Positions 45,890 through 56,046 of a stretch of 64,000 nucleotides of DNA are shown here, one piece after another; positions within the stretch are counted from its first letter, which is position 1; the number at the start of each line of letters is the position of its first letter. The stretch comes from Phreatobacter cathodiphilus (lineage in GTDB: Bacteria; Pseudomonadota; Alphaproteobacteria; Rhizobiales; Phreatobacteraceae). A program made the translations under genes and the position numbers. Below the pieces are notes generated by a model, which did no database searches, was not told where the DNA came from, and saw only the letters and a list, made by a program, of their open reading frames with translations. The stretch covers positions 1,790,001 to 1,854,000 of the forward strand of contig NZ_CP027668.1 of assembly GCF_003008515.1 (NCBI RefSeq), in the 5' to 3' direction.

Positions 45890-46840
45890 ATGACCCAAGA
45901 CCCTTCGTCCTTCGTGCTGAAGCGCCGGCACTTGCTCGGGATCGAGGGGCTTTCCCCCGCCGAGATCACCGGTCTCCTCGACCTCGCCGAGGAGTTCGTC
46001 ACCCTCAACCGGCAGATCGAGAAGAAGCGCACGTCCTTGCGCGGGCGCACCCAGATCAACCTCTTCTTCGAGGCCTCGACCAGGACCCAGTCGTCCTTCG
46101 AGCTCGCCGGCAAGCGCCTCGGCGCCGATGTGATGAACATGTCGGTGGCCCAGTCCTCGATCAAGAAGGGCGAGACGCTGATCGACACGGCGCTCACCCT
46201 CAACGCCATGCATCCCGACATCCTGATCATGCGGCACGCCGCCTCGGGAGCGGTGGAACTGCTGGCGAACAAGGTGGACTGCTCGGTGGTCAATGCCGGC
46301 GACGGCACCCACGAGCACCCGACGCAGGCGCTGCTCGACGCCCTCACCATCCGCCGCAACAAGGGCCGCATCGAGCGGCTCACGGTCGCCATCTGCGGCG
46401 ACATCCTGCATTCGCGGGTGGCGCGCTCCAACATCATCCTGTTGAACCAGATGCAGGCGCGAGTCCGCGCCATCGGCCCGTCGACGCTGCTGCCCGCCGC
46501 TGCCGAGCGCCTCGGCGTCGAGGTCTATCGCGACATGAAGGAGGGCCTGAAGGACGTCGACATCGTCATGATGCTGCGCCTCCAGCGCGAGCGGATGAAC
46601 GGCTCCTTCGTGCCCTCGGTGCAGGAGTATTTCCACTATTTCGGCCTCGACGAGGTCAAGCTCCGCTATGCGAAGCCCGATGCCCTCGTCATGCATCCCG
46701 GCCCCATGAACCGCGGCGTCGAGATCTCGACCGCCGTGGCGGACGGCGCCCAGTCGCTCATCCGCGAACAGGTGGAGATGGGCGTCGCCGTGCGCATGGC
46801 GGTGCTGGAAGCCCTCGCCCGCAACCTGCCGAACGCGTGA
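45890..46840 (+). CDS. pyrB: Aspartate carbamoyltransferase catalytic subunit
   Basis: This 316-residue enzyme makes carbamoyl aspartate in pyrimidine synthesis. The carbamoyl-phosphate motif [54 protein letters not shown] and [13 protein letters not shown] are diagnostic. No regulatory subunit gene (pyrI) follows. Instead pyrC' overlaps or abuts it, as in Pseudomonas-type complexes in which an inactive dihydroorotase supports the enzyme. Confidence 0.96.
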   Translation: MTQDPSSFVLKRRHLLGIEGLSPAEITGLLDLAEEFVTLNRQIEKKRTSLRGRTQINLFFEASTRTQSSFELAGKRLGADVMNMSVAQSSIKKGETLIDTALTLNAMHPDILIMRHAASGAVELLANKVDCSVVNAGDGTHEHPTQALLDALTIRRNKGRIERLTVAICGDILHSRVARSNIILLNQMQARVRAIGPSTLLPAAAERLGVEVYRDMKEGLKDVDIVMMLRLQRERMNGSFVPSVQEYFHYFGLDEVKLRYAKPDALVMHPGPMNRGVEISTAVADGAQSLIREQVEMGVAVRMAVLEALARNLPNA

Positions 46841-46851
46841 GGGCGAAGCCG

Positions 46852-48153
46852 ATGACCGCACAGCGCCCCCTCCTCCTCGCCAATGCCCTGCTGGTCGATC
46901 CCGCGGCCGGCACGCAGGTCCATGGCGGCCTCCTCGTCCGCGACGGTCTCATCGCCGATGCCGGCCCGCATCTCGCGCCCGGCGCCGCCCCCGAAGGGAC
47001 CGAGACCGTCGATTGCGGCGGGCGCATCGTCGCGCCGGGCCTCGTCGACATGCGCTGCTTCGTCGGAGAGCCCGGCTACGAGTACCGCGAGACCATCGCC
47101 TCGGCCACGGCCGCCGCGGCGGCGGGCGGCGTCACCACCCTCGTCAGCCAGCCGGCCACCGACCCTGCCGTCGACGATCCCGCCATCGTCGACTTCCTAC
47201 TCCGGCGCGCGCGCGACACCGGCATCGTCCGCTTCCACCCCATGGCGGCCATCACCAAGAAGCTCGCCGGCCGCGAGATGACCGAATTCGGCCTGCTGCA
47301 GGAGGCCGGCGCCGTCGCCTTCACCGATGGCGCGCGCTCCGTCACCGACGCCCTGGTGATGCGCCGGGCCATGACCTATGCGCGCGACTTCGACGCCCTC
47401 ATCGTCCATCACACCGAGGAGCCCTCGCTCGTCGGCGAGGGCGTGATGAACGAGGGCGAGTTCGCCTCGCGCCTGGGGCTCGCCGGCATTCCCGTCGAGG
47501 CCGAGACCATCATGCTCGAGCGCGACATCCGTCTCGTGAAGCTCACCGGCGCGCGCTACCACGCCGCTTCCGTCACCTGCCGCGACTCTCTCGCCATCAT
47601 CGCCCGGGCGAAGAACGAGGGACTGCCGGTCACCGCCGCCGTGTCCATCAACCACCTCACCCTCAACGAGAACGACATCGGCAGCTACCGCACCTTCTGC
47701 AAGCTGTCGCCGCCGCTGCGCACCGAGGACGACCGCCTCGCCCTCGCCGACGCCGTCGCCGACGGGACGATCGACGTCGTGGTCTCCGATCACGACCCGC
47801 AGGACGTCGAGACCAAGCGCCTGCCCTTCGCCGAGGCGGCTCCCGGAGCGGTCGGTGTCGAGACCATGCTGCCGGCGGCCCTGAGGCTCGTCCATGGCGG
47901 CCTCGTGCCGCTGGCGACCCTGCTGCGCGCCCTGTCGACGGCGCCCGCCCAGCTTCTCCGCCTGCCCGGCGGCACGCTGGCGCGCGGCGAGGCCGCCGAT
48001 CTCGTGGTCATCGACCTCGACACGCCCTGGGTCCTGGACCGCGACGACCTCAGGTCCAAATGCAAGAACTCGCCCTTCGACGAGGCGCGCATGAGCGGCC
48101 GCGTCCTGCGCACCATCGTCGGCGGCCGCACCGTTCACGCCGTCGCCGGCTGA
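46852..48153 (+). CDS. pyrC': Dihydroorotase-like protein lacking the HxH zinc motif (PyrC')
   Basis: This 433-residue protein has the dihydroorotase fold, with [42 protein letters not shown] and [20 protein letters not shown]. In active enzymes the first motif is DxHxH; here it reads DMRCF, so the zinc ligands are missing. It is most likely the non-catalytic partner of PyrB, as described for Pseudomonas PyrC', and an active dihydroorotase should be encoded elsewhere. The ATG at 46852 has GAGGG upstream; a GTG at 46837 overlapping the pyrB stop is an alternative. Confidence 0.88.
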   Translation: MTAQRPLLLANALLVDPAAGTQVHGGLLVRDGLIADAGPHLAPGAAPEGTETVDCGGRIVAPGLVDMRCFVGEPGYEYRETIASATAAAAAGGVTTLVSQPATDPAVDDPAIVDFLLRRARDTGIVRFHPMAAITKKLAGREMTEFGLLQEAGAVAFTDGARSVTDALVMRRAMTYARDFDALIVHHTEEPSLVGEGVMNEGEFASRLGLAGIPVEAETIMLERDIRLVKLTGARYHAASVTCRDSLAIIARAKNEGLPVTAAVSINHLTLNENDIGSYRTFCKLSPPLRTEDDRLALADAVADGTIDVVVSDHDPQDVETKRLPFAEAAPGAVGVETMLPAALRLVHGGLVPLATLLRALSTAPAQLLRLPGGTLARGEAADLVVIDLDTPWVLDRDDLRSKCKNSPFDEARMSGRVLRTIVGGRTVHAVAG

Positions 48154-48263
48154 TCGCGCGGCCACACTTTTTTCGTGCGGAGCGCCGATTCTGCCCGTCG
48201 GGGGCATGGCCTTCGCGGGCCGATTGGCTCTAGCCTGTCCTTCACGATCCCGGTGCCCGCCCC

Positions 48264-48881
48264 ATGACATCCGCATCGCTTCCCCTCCTCGCCGCCGCCC
48301 TCGCCTTCGGCTATCTCCTCGGCTCGATCCCCTTCGGCCTGGTGCTGACGCGCAGCGCCGGCCTCGGCGACATCCGCGCCATCGGCTCCGGCAATATCGG
48401 CGCCACCAATGTCCTGCGCACGGGCAACAGGAAGCTCGCGGCGGCGACCCTCCTCCTCGACGGGCTGAAGGGCACCGCCGCCGTCCTTGTCGCCGCCTGG
48501 TTCGGGCCTGCTGCGGCCCTCGCCGCCGGCCTTGGCGCCTTTCTCGGCCACCTCTTCCCGGTCTGGCTCGGCTTCAAGGGCGGCAAGGGCGTCGCGACCT
48601 TCCTCGGTGTCCTCCTGGCCATCCACTGGCCGGCTTTCCTGATCTTCGCCGCCATCTGGATCGCCATGGCCTTCGCCTTCCGCTACTCCTCGCTCGCCGC
48701 ACTCGTCGCCAGCGCCGCGACCCCCGTCGTCCTCTTCTTCATGGGGCTCGGCTGGCCGACCGTCCTCGTCTTCGCCGCCATGACGGCGCTCTCCGTCGCC
48801 AAGCACCACGAGAATATCGCGCGGCTCCTCGCCGGCACCGAGAGCCGCATCGGCGCCAAGAGTGCGAAACCGCCGGGATGA
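48264..48881 (+). CDS. plsY: Glycerol-3-phosphate acyltransferase PlsY
   Basis: This 205-residue membrane enzyme acylates glycerol-3-phosphate from acyl phosphate. Motifs are [47 protein letters not shown]-like [17 protein letters not shown] and the late [14 protein letters not shown]. It has several membrane helices. Its stop overlaps the dprA start (ATGA), so the two are coupled. Confidence 0.95.
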   Translation: MTSASLPLLAAALAFGYLLGSIPFGLVLTRSAGLGDIRAIGSGNIGATNVLRTGNRKLAAATLLLDGLKGTAAVLVAAWFGPAAALAAGLGAFLGHLFPVWLGFKGGKGVATFLGVLLAIHWPAFLIFAAIWIAMAFAFRYSSLAALVASAATPVVLFFMGLGWPTVLVFAAMTALSVAKHHENIARLLAGTESRIGAKSAKPPG

Positions 48882-50020
48882 GCGGACAGGGCGACGACCT
48901 CTTCGCGCGCCCCACCGCCGCGATCCGGTTGACGGATCGCCAGAGGCTCGACTGGCTGCGCCTGTCGCGCTCCGAGAATGTCGGCCCCCGCACCTTCCGC
49001 GAGCTGATCAATATCTACGGCAGCGCCGGCGCCGCCCTCGACGCCCTGCCGGACCTCTCCCGCCGCGGCGGCGCCCGCACCATCCGCATCGCCACCCTCG
49101 CGGAGGCGGAACGGGAGATGGCGAGGGCCGCGGCCTTCGGGGTGAGCTTCGTCGCCATCGGCGAACGCGACTATCCGGACCGCCTGCGCCGCATCGCCTC
49201 CGCCCCGCCGCTCGTCGCGCTGCGCGGCGATCCCGCCTGCCTGACCCGCCCGATGGTCGGCCTCGTCGGCTCGCGCAATGCCTCCATCGCCGGAATCAAG
49301 ATGGCGGCACTCCTCGCCCGCGGCCTCGGCGAGGCCGGCTTCACCACCGTCTCCGGCCTCGCCCGCGGCATCGACGCGGCGGCCCACGAGGCCTCCCTCG
49401 CCACGGGAACCGTCGCCGTGCTCGCCGGCGGCCAGGACCACGTCTATCCCGCGGAGCACGAACCGCTGCTGGCGCGCATCCTCGCCGCCGGCGGCGCCGC
49501 CGTCAGCGAGATGCCCATGGGCCATGAGCCGCGGGCGCGCGACTTCCCCCGGCGCAACCGGCTGATCGCAGGTCTTGCCGTCGGCGTCGTCGTGGTGGAG
49601 GCCGCCGAGCGGTCCGGCTCGCTCATCACGGCGCGGCTGGCCCTGGAGGAGAACCGCGAGGTCTTCGCCGTGCCCGGCTCCCCTCTCGACCCCAGGGCCG
49701 AGGGCACCAACCGCCTGCTCAAGCAGGGCGCCACGCTCGTAACATCGGTGGACGACGTTCTGGGGGTCTTGCGGCCCATCCTCGCCCAGCCGCCTGACGA
49801 GACGGCCATGGAGGAGCACGAGGTCGCGATGGAGGAGGCCGATCCGGGTGACGACGGCCGGCAGCGCATCCTCGGCCTGCTCGGTCCCGTCCCGGTGACC
49901 GTCGACGACGTGGTGCGCGCCTCGGGCCTCGGCGTCGCGGCGGTGCGCGTGGCCCTGCTCGAACTCGAACTCGCCGGCCGGCTTCACCGCGACTCCGGTG
50001 GCCGCGTGTCCCTCGCCTGA
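48878..50020 (+). CDS. dprA: DNA-processing protein DprA
   Basis: This 380-residue protein loads RecA on incoming single-strand DNA. The Rossmann-fold core shows [80 protein letters not shown] and [22 protein letters not shown]-terminal winged-helix ([20 protein letters not shown]) follows. The ATG at 48878 overlaps the plsY stop. Confidence 0.95.
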   Translation: MSGQGDDLFARPTAAIRLTDRQRLDWLRLSRSENVGPRTFRELINIYGSAGAALDALPDLSRRGGARTIRIATLAEAEREMARAAAFGVSFVAIGERDYPDRLRRIASAPPLVALRGDPACLTRPMVGLVGSRNASIAGIKMAALLARGLGEAGFTTVSGLARGIDAAAHEASLATGTVAVLAGGQDHVYPAEHEPLLARILAAGGAAVSEMPMGHEPRARDFPRRNRLIAGLAVGVVVVEAAERSGSLITARLALEENREVFAVPGSPLDPRAEGTNRLLKQGATLVTSVDDVLGVLRPILAQPPDETAMEEHEVAMEEADPGDDGRQRILGLLGPVPVTVDDVVRASGLGVAAVRVALLELELAGRLHRDSGGRVSLA

Positions 50021-50295
50021 GGCGCGGGGCCGATCTGCGGGGTCCTGCGCAGCAGCCGCACCTGCTGCTCGGCCTCCAGCCGGGTCATGTCGGCGAGATA
50101 GGCGAGCAGATGCAGATCCGCCACGCGGGCCAGTTCCACCATCTCGGCCGCGAGGCGGGCGACATAGGCGGCGACGTCCTCGCGTCCGACGCGGGGCGAC
50201 GCGGCCGCCGCCACACCCTCGCGGCAACCGCGCGATCCCGAACGGCGTCGTCCGCCATCGCCCGCCATCCATCGCTCCCCCGTCTTCGAAGCCAT
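49984..50295 (-). CDS. Small hypothetical protein between dprA and topA
   Basis: This 103-residue frame ([20 protein letters not shown]) has a basic N-terminus and a helical C-terminal half ([40 protein letters not shown]) of the kind seen in small alphaproteobacterial proteins at this place. The first 37 bases from the 3' end overlap dprA antisense. I do not know its function. Two dyads lie in its upstream region shared with topA. Confidence 0.6.
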   Translation of the reverse strand: MASKTGERWMAGDGGRRRSGSRGCREGVAAAASPRVGREDVAAYVARLAAEMVELARVADLHLLAYLADMTRLEAEQQVRLLRRTPQIGPAPQARDTRPPESR

Positions 50296-50313
50296 CGCCA
50301 CCGCGCGACGGTA

Positions 50314-50329
50314 TTTACAACCCAGTAAA
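50314..50329. promoter_or_regulatory. Dyad TTTAC-N6-GTAAA in the small gene/topA intergenic region
   Basis: Five-base arms at 50314-50318 and 50325-50329, 19 bases from the start of the small minus-strand gene. It is a candidate operator; weak alone, but it lies next to a stronger palindrome. Confidence 0.3.
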
Positions 50330-50348
50330 CGTGTCAACGCAAAATACT

Positions 50349-50366
50349 CGTTATGCGGGCATAACG
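50349..50366. promoter_or_regulatory. Perfect palindrome CGTTATGCGGGCATAACG upstream of topA
   Basis: Eight-base arms (CGTTATGC and GCATAACG) flank GG. It lies 97 bases before the topA start (50463) and 54 bases before the divergent small gene (50295). About one such match is expected by chance in the window, so its intergenic position and AT-bearing arms are the reasons to note it. The regulator is unknown. Confidence 0.45.
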
Positions 50367-50462
50367 GTGGCGATTTGACTTGGGCCGGCCTTGTGCCCAT
50401 GTTCCGGCCGACTTCTGGCACCGCATCAACGGCGAGCCGACAATTCCGAGGGGCAGGGACGC

Positions 50463-53186
50463 GTGGCCGTGAACGTCGTCATCGTCGAGTCGCCGGCCAA
50501 GGCCAAGACGATCAACAAATATCTGGGTCCGGACTACGAGGTCGTCGCCTCGTTCGGCCATGTGCGCGACCTGCCCCCCAAGGACGGGTCCGTGGATCCC
50601 GATGCCGACTTCGCCATGGTCTGGGAGGCGGACGGTCGCGGCGCCAAGCGCATCGGCGAGATCGCCAAGCTGGTCAAGGGCGCCGACAAGCTGATCCTCG
50701 CCACCGACCCCGACCGCGAGGGCGAGGCCATTTCCTGGCACCTTCTGGAGGCGCTGAGGGACAAGCGCGTCCTGAAGGACATGCCGGTCGAGCGCGTCAC
50801 CTTCAACGCCATCACCAAACAGGCCGTGCAGGAGGCCATGGCCGCCCCGCGGTCCATCGACACCGCCCTGGTGGAGGCCTATCTCGCCCGCCGCGCCCTC
50901 GACTATCTCGTCGGGTTCCGCCTCTCGCCGGTGCTGTGGCGCAAGCTGCCCGGCGCCCGCTCGGCCGGCCGCGTCCAGTCCGTGGCGTTGAGGCTGGTCT
51001 GCGAGCGCGAGGCCGAGATCGAGCGCTTCCGCAAGAAGGAATACTGGTCCCTCGTGGCGACCCTCGCCACGCCGCGCGGCGAAGCCTTCGAGGCCCGCCT
51101 CGTCGGCGCCGACGGACAGAAGATCCAGCGGCTCGACGTCGGCACCGAGGCCGAAGCCCGCGCCTTCGAGAAGGCGCTGGCGGAGGCCCATTTCGCCGTC
51201 TCCGGCGTCGAGGCCAAGCCCGCCCGGCGCCACCCCTTCGCGCCCTTCACCACCTCGACCCTCCAGCAGGAGGCGAGCCGCAAGCTCGGCTTCGCACCGG
51301 CGCGCACCATGCAGGTGGCCCAGCGCCTCTACGAGGGCACCGACATCGGCGGCGAGACGGTCGGCCTCATCACCTATATGCGAACCGACGGCGTCGACGT
51401 GGCGCCCGAGGCAGTCAGCGCCATCCGCGGCCTCATCGGCAAGGATTTCGGGCCGCGCTATCTGCCGAGCGCGCCGCGCAAATACACCTCCAAGCAGAAG
51501 AACGCCCAGGAGGCCCACGAGGCCATCCGGCCGACCGACGCGCGCCGCCATCCGCGCGAGGTCGCCCGCTTCCTCGAGCCGGAACAGGCCCGCCTCTACG
51601 AGCTCATCTGGAAGCGCACCGTCGCCTCGCAGATGGAGAGCGCCGAGCTCGAGCGGACCACGGTCGACATCGATGCGACGGTGGGCGGCCTCGGCACCGC
51701 CATGGGCCGGCGGCTGGAGCTGCGCGCCACCGGCCAGGTGGTGAAGTTCGACGGCTTCCTCACCCTCTATACCGAGGACCGCGACGACGACGGCGACGAC
51801 GAGGACGGCAAGCGCCTGCCGGCCATGACGGTCGGCGAGAAGCTCGCCCGCAAGGCCATCGCCACCACCCAGCACTTCACCGAGCCGCCGCCGCGCTATT
51901 CGGAGGCGAGCCTCGTCAAGCGCATGGAGGAGCTCGGCATCGGCCGGCCCTCCACCTATGCCTCGACCCTGCAGACCCTGCAGGACCGGGAATACGTGAA
52001 GATCGACAAGAAGCGCCTCGTCCCCGAGGACAAGGGCCGCCTCGTCATCGCCTTCCTGGAAAACTTCTTCGAGCGCTACGTCGAATACGGCTTCACCGCA
52101 GCCCTGGAGGAGCGGCTCGACCTCGTCTCCAACAGCGAACTCGACTGGAAGGCGCTGCTGCGCGACTTCTGGCGCGATTTCGCCGCCGCCATCGACGAGA
52201 CCAAGGAGCTGCGCGTCTCCGATGTGCTCTCCGCGCTCAACGACAGCCTCGGGCCGCACATCTTCCCCGACAAGGGCGACGGCTCCAACCCGCGGGCCTG
52301 CCCCGTCTGCGGCACCGGCGCGCTGTCCCTCAAGCTCGGCAAGTTCGGCGCCTTCATCGGCTGCTCGAACTATCCCGAATGCCGCTTCACCCGCCAGCTC
52401 GCCGCGCCGGGCCCGGATTCGGAGGGTGACGGCCCCGCCTCGGCCGGAGCCGACGGCACGCGCAAGCTCGGCGAGGATCCGGTCACCGGCCTCGAAGTCA
52501 CGGTGCGTGACGGCCGCTTCGGCCCCTATGTGCAGCTCGGCGAGGGCGAGAAGCCGAAGCGCTCCTCCCTGCCCAAGGGCATGACGCCGGCCGGGCTCGA
52601 CCTCGAACGGGCGCTCGCCCTCCTCGAACTGCCGAAGGAGGTCGCGAAGCACCCCGAGAGCGGCAAGCCCATCCTCGTCGGCATCGGCCGCTATGGCCCC
52701 TATGTCCAGCACGAGAAGACCTACGCCAACCTGGAGAAGGACGACGACGTGCTGGCGATCGGCGCCAACCGCGCCATCGATCTCGTCATCGCCAAGGAGA
52801 GCGGCGCCAAGAGCCGCTTCGGCCGCGGCAGCGCCCCGGCGGGCCGCGAGCTCGGCGAACATCCGACCCTCGGCGGCCCCGTCACCGTCATGGCCGGCCG
52901 CTACGGCCCCTACGTGAAGCACGGCGCGGTCAACGCCACCCTGCCCAAGGGCAAGGACGCCGCGACGCTGACCATGGAGGAGGCCGTCCCCCTGCTCGCC
53001 GCCCGGGCGGAGGCCGCCGGCTCCGGCAAGAAGGGCCCTGCCCGCGGCAAGGCGAAGGCTGCCGCCAAGCCCAAGACCTCTGCGGAAGCCAAGCCCAAGG
53101 CCGCCGCGAAGTCGAAGGCCGCCGCCAAGGGGTCCAAGACGGCGAAACCCGCGGCGAAGGCCAAGGTTGCCAAATCGGAGGCTTGA
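50463..53186 (+). CDS. topA: DNA topoisomerase I
   Basis: This 907-residue type IA topoisomerase relaxes negative supercoils. Order of domains: TOPRIM (VIVESPAKAKTINKYLG, ATDPDREGEAISWHL), catalytic Tyr in GLITYMRTDGVD, HEAIRPTDARR, GIGRPSTYASTL, a four-Cys zinc ribbon (CPVCGTGALSLKLGKFGAFI then GCSNYPECRF), and repeated GRFGPYVQLGEG, GRYGPYVQHEK and GRYGPYVKHG units. The last 50 residues are a Lys/Ala-rich tail (AKAAAKPKTSAEAKPKAAAK). GTG at 50463 or 50469 can serve as start; GAGGGG lies upstream. Confidence 0.95.
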   Translation: MAVNVVIVESPAKAKTINKYLGPDYEVVASFGHVRDLPPKDGSVDPDADFAMVWEADGRGAKRIGEIAKLVKGADKLILATDPDREGEAISWHLLEALRDKRVLKDMPVERVTFNAITKQAVQEAMAAPRSIDTALVEAYLARRALDYLVGFRLSPVLWRKLPGARSAGRVQSVALRLVCEREAEIERFRKKEYWSLVATLATPRGEAFEARLVGADGQKIQRLDVGTEAEARAFEKALAEAHFAVSGVEAKPARRHPFAPFTTSTLQQEASRKLGFAPARTMQVAQRLYEGTDIGGETVGLITYMRTDGVDVAPEAVSAIRGLIGKDFGPRYLPSAPRKYTSKQKNAQEAHEAIRPTDARRHPREVARFLEPEQARLYELIWKRTVASQMESAELERTTVDIDATVGGLGTAMGRRLELRATGQVVKFDGFLTLYTEDRDDDGDDEDGKRLPAMTVGEKLARKAIATTQHFTEPPPRYSEASLVKRMEELGIGRPSTYASTLQTLQDREYVKIDKKRLVPEDKGRLVIAFLENFFERYVEYGFTAALEERLDLVSNSELDWKALLRDFWRDFAAAIDETKELRVSDVLSALNDSLGPHIFPDKGDGSNPRACPVCGTGALSLKLGKFGAFIGCSNYPECRFTRQLAAPGPDSEGDGPASAGADGTRKLGEDPVTGLEVTVRDGRFGPYVQLGEGEKPKRSSLPKGMTPAGLDLERALALLELPKEVAKHPESGKPILVGIGRYGPYVQHEKTYANLEKDDDVLAIGANRAIDLVIAKESGAKSRFGRGSAPAGRELGEHPTLGGPVTVMAGRYGPYVKHGAVNATLPKGKDAATLTMEEAVPLLAARAEAAGSGKKGPARGKAKAAAKPKTSAEAKPKAAAKSKAAAKGSKTAKPAAKAKVAKSEA

Positions 53187-53281
53187 GCCCAGGCCTCTCG
53201 CGAACGGCGTTTCCCCGAATCCGCCGATCGGCTAGCCTGACCGTGCCCGACGCCTCCGCGCCGGCCTGACCTGGACGTCAT

Positions 53282-55609
53282 TTGCCCCGCAGATCCAAGA
53301 CCGGCCTTCCATCCGCCCTTCCCTCACGCGAGGAGGTCCTGGCCTTCATCGCCAGCCAATCCGGCCGGGTGGGCAAGCGTGAGATCACGCGGCATTTCGG
53401 TCTGCACGGCGCCGACAAGGCGGCGCTGAAGGCGCTGCTCAAGGACATCGTCGACGAGGGCCTGGTCGCCAGGGGCCGCGGCAAGCTGTCGAAGCACGGC
53501 GCGCTGCCGCCGGTGGTGGTCGTCGACATCCACGCGCGCGACGCCGAGGGAGACCTCGTCGCCAGTCCCGCCGAATGGGACGAAGAGGAGCACGGCGCCG
53601 CCCCCACCATCGTCATCGCCGTACCGCATCGCCCGCGCCCCGGCGATCCGGTCCCGGGCGTCGGCGACCGGGCGCTGGTGCGCCTCTCCGACGGCGGAGC
53701 GCCCAGCGACGACCCCCGCCCGGTCGGCCGGGTCATGAAGGTGCTGGAGCGTGGCCGCTCGCGCACCATCGGCGTCTTCCGGGCCGTGCCCGGGCACGGC
53801 GGCCGGCTCCTGCCCATCGACAAGAAGAACGTCGGCCGCGAACTCGCCATTCCCGAGGAAGCGACGGGCGACGCGAAGGACGGCGACCTCGTCGCGGTCG
53901 ACATTGTCCGAACCTCGCGCTTCGGCCCGCCGGTGGCCAAGGTCCGCGAGCGGCTCGGCAACCTCAAATCCGAGCGCGCCGTGTCGCTCATTGCCCTCGA
54001 GGTGCACGGCATCCCCCACGTCTTCCGCGCCGATACGCTGGCGGAAGCCGAGAAGGCCGAGCCGGTCTCGGTCGGGCGGCGCGAGGACTGGCGCAAGCTC
54101 CCCCTCGTCACCATCGACCCGCCGGACGCCAAGGACCACGACGACGCCGTCCACGCCGAGCCGGACCCTTCCGATGACAATGCCGGCGGCTTCATCCTGA
54201 CCATCGCCGTCGCCGACGTCGCCGCCTATGTGCGGCCTGGCACGGCGCTCGACCGCGAGGCGGCGGTGCGCGGCAATTCGGTTTATTTCCCCGACCGCGT
54301 CGTGCCGATGCTGCCCGAGCGCATCTCCAACGACCTGTGCTCGCTGAAACCGCACGAGGACCGCCCCGCCCTCGCCTGCCGCGTCGTCATCCGCGCAGAC
54401 GGGCGCCGGAAGAGCCACAGCTTCCACCGCATCATGATGCGCTCGGCCGCCAAGCTCGCCTATGCCCAGGCCCAGGCCGCCGTCGACGGCCACCCCGACG
54501 AGACGACGGACGGTCTCGTCGAGCCCATCCTGAAGCCGCTCTGGGAGGCCTATGCGGCGCTGAAGCGGGCGCGTGACGACCGCGAACCGCTCGACCTCGA
54601 CCTGCCCGAGCGCAAGATCGTGCTGAAGCCCGACGGCACCGTCGACCGCGTGGTCGTCCCCGAGCGGCTGGAGGCGCACCGGCTGATCGAGGAGATGATG
54701 ATCCTCGCCAACGTCTGCGCCGCGGAGACGCTGGAGAAGCACCGCACGCCTTGCATGTACCGCATCCATGACGCGCCGAGCATGGAGAAGCTCCTCTCGC
54801 TCAAGGAGTTCCTGAAGACGCTCGACATCTCGTTGCCCAAGGCGGCGCTGCTGAGGCCCTCGAACTTCAACCAGATCCTGGCGCGGGCGAAAGGCACGGA
54901 ATCGGCCGAGCTGGTCAATCAGGTGGTGCTGCGCTCGCAGTCGCAGGCGCAATACGATCCGGAGAACATCGGCCATTTCGGCCTCAACCTGCGCCGCTAC
55001 GCACATTTCACCTCGCCGATCCGCCGCTACGCCGACCTCATCGTGCACCGCGGCCTGATCCGCGCCCTCGGCTTCGGCCAGGACGGCTTGACCGACGGCC
55101 AGGCGGCCTCCCTCGCCGAAATCGCCGCGGAGATTTCCGCCGCCGAGCGCCGCGCCATGGCGGCCGAGCGCGAGACCATCGACCGGCTGATCGCCGCCCA
55201 TCTCTCAGAGCGTGTCGGCGACGTCTTCGGCGCCCGCATTTCCGGCATGACCCGATCCGGTCTCTTCGTGAAGCTCGATGACACCGGTGCCGACGGCTTC
55301 GTGCCCGCCTCCACCATCGGCGGCGACTATTACCGCTACGAGGAGGGCCTGCAGGCCCTGGTCGGCACCCGCACGGGAGAGACCTGGCGCCTCGGCGACA
55401 CGGTCACGGTGCGCCTCGTCGAGGCGGCGCCGGTGGCCGGAGCCCTGCGATTCGAACTGATGAGCGATGGTCGCAGCGGCCTTGCACCCGCGGGCCGCGG
55501 GGCGCACATAGGCCGCAAGAAGCGCGACGACGGCTTTTCCGACGGGCGGCGCGCAAGGCCGGGCGACAAGCCCTCCAGGCCGCCGTGGAAGAAGAAAGGC
55601 CGGAAATGA
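53282..55609 (+). CDS. rnr: Ribonuclease R
   Basis: This 775-residue 3'-5' exoribonuclease degrades structured RNA. An N-terminal helix-turn-helix-like region (RVGKREITRHFGLHGADKAA) is followed by cold-shock domains. The RNB catalytic motif is TIDPPDAKDHDDAVHAE, with GNSVYFPDRVVPMLPE, HFTSPIRRYADLIVHR and a C-terminal S1 domain (RISGMTRSGLFVKLDDTGAD), then a basic tail. The start is a TTG (53282) that matches the family N-terminus; no better in-frame start is present. It follows topA by 95 bases. Confidence 0.94.
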   Translation: MPRRSKTGLPSALPSREEVLAFIASQSGRVGKREITRHFGLHGADKAALKALLKDIVDEGLVARGRGKLSKHGALPPVVVVDIHARDAEGDLVASPAEWDEEEHGAAPTIVIAVPHRPRPGDPVPGVGDRALVRLSDGGAPSDDPRPVGRVMKVLERGRSRTIGVFRAVPGHGGRLLPIDKKNVGRELAIPEEATGDAKDGDLVAVDIVRTSRFGPPVAKVRERLGNLKSERAVSLIALEVHGIPHVFRADTLAEAEKAEPVSVGRREDWRKLPLVTIDPPDAKDHDDAVHAEPDPSDDNAGGFILTIAVADVAAYVRPGTALDREAAVRGNSVYFPDRVVPMLPERISNDLCSLKPHEDRPALACRVVIRADGRRKSHSFHRIMMRSAAKLAYAQAQAAVDGHPDETTDGLVEPILKPLWEAYAALKRARDDREPLDLDLPERKIVLKPDGTVDRVVVPERLEAHRLIEEMMILANVCAAETLEKHRTPCMYRIHDAPSMEKLLSLKEFLKTLDISLPKAALLRPSNFNQILARAKGTESAELVNQVVLRSQSQAQYDPENIGHFGLNLRRYAHFTSPIRRYADLIVHRGLIRALGFGQDGLTDGQAASLAEIAAEISAAERRAMAAERETIDRLIAAHLSERVGDVFGARISGMTRSGLFVKLDDTGADGFVPASTIGGDYYRYEEGLQALVGTRTGETWRLGDTVTVRLVEAAPVAGALRFELMSDGRSGLAPAGRGAHIGRKKRDDGFSDGRRARPGDKPSRPPWKKKGRK

Positions 55610-56046
55610 CGGTTCAGATCCTCACGGGGCAGCCGGTGGCCGAGCCCGTTCGTCCGGCGCGCGACCTCTGGACCGCCGTGCGGCGCGGCATGGTCTGCCG
55701 CTGCCCGGCCTGCGGCGAGGGCCGGCTCTTCACCTCCTATCTGAAGGTCGCGCCGGTCTGCGAGAGCTGCGGCGAGGAACTGCACCACCACCGCGCCGAC
55801 GACGCGCCGCCCTATCTGACCATCATGGTGGTCGGCCACGTCATCGTCCCGCTGCTCATGTGGTTCGAGCTCGCCTATCAGCCCTCGCTCTGGATTCATG
55901 CGGCCATCTGGCTGCCGCTGACGCTTGTCATGTCCCTCCTTTTGCTGCCTCCCCTCAAGGGCCTCGTCGTGGGATACCAGTGGGCCATGCGCATGCACGG
56001 CTTCGACGAGTTCGGCGAAGACCGCCAACAGGGACAGATACAGTGA
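55606..56046 (+). CDS. DUF983 family membrane protein
   Basis: This 146-residue protein has a cytoplasmic zinc-ribbon-like part (RGMVCRCPACGEGRLFTSYL and APVCESCGEELHHHRADDAP, four Cys) and two membrane helices (YLTIMVVGHVIVPLLMWFEL; IHAAIWLPLTLVMSLLLLPP). Its start overlaps the rnr stop (ATGA) and its end overlaps the NUDIX start. The function of DUF983 is unknown. Confidence 0.9.
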   Translation: MTVQILTGQPVAEPVRPARDLWTAVRRGMVCRCPACGEGRLFTSYLKVAPVCESCGEELHHHRADDAPPYLTIMVVGHVIVPLLMWFELAYQPSLWIHAAIWLPLTLVMSLLLLPPLKGLVVGYQWAMRMHGFDEFGEDRQQGQIQ

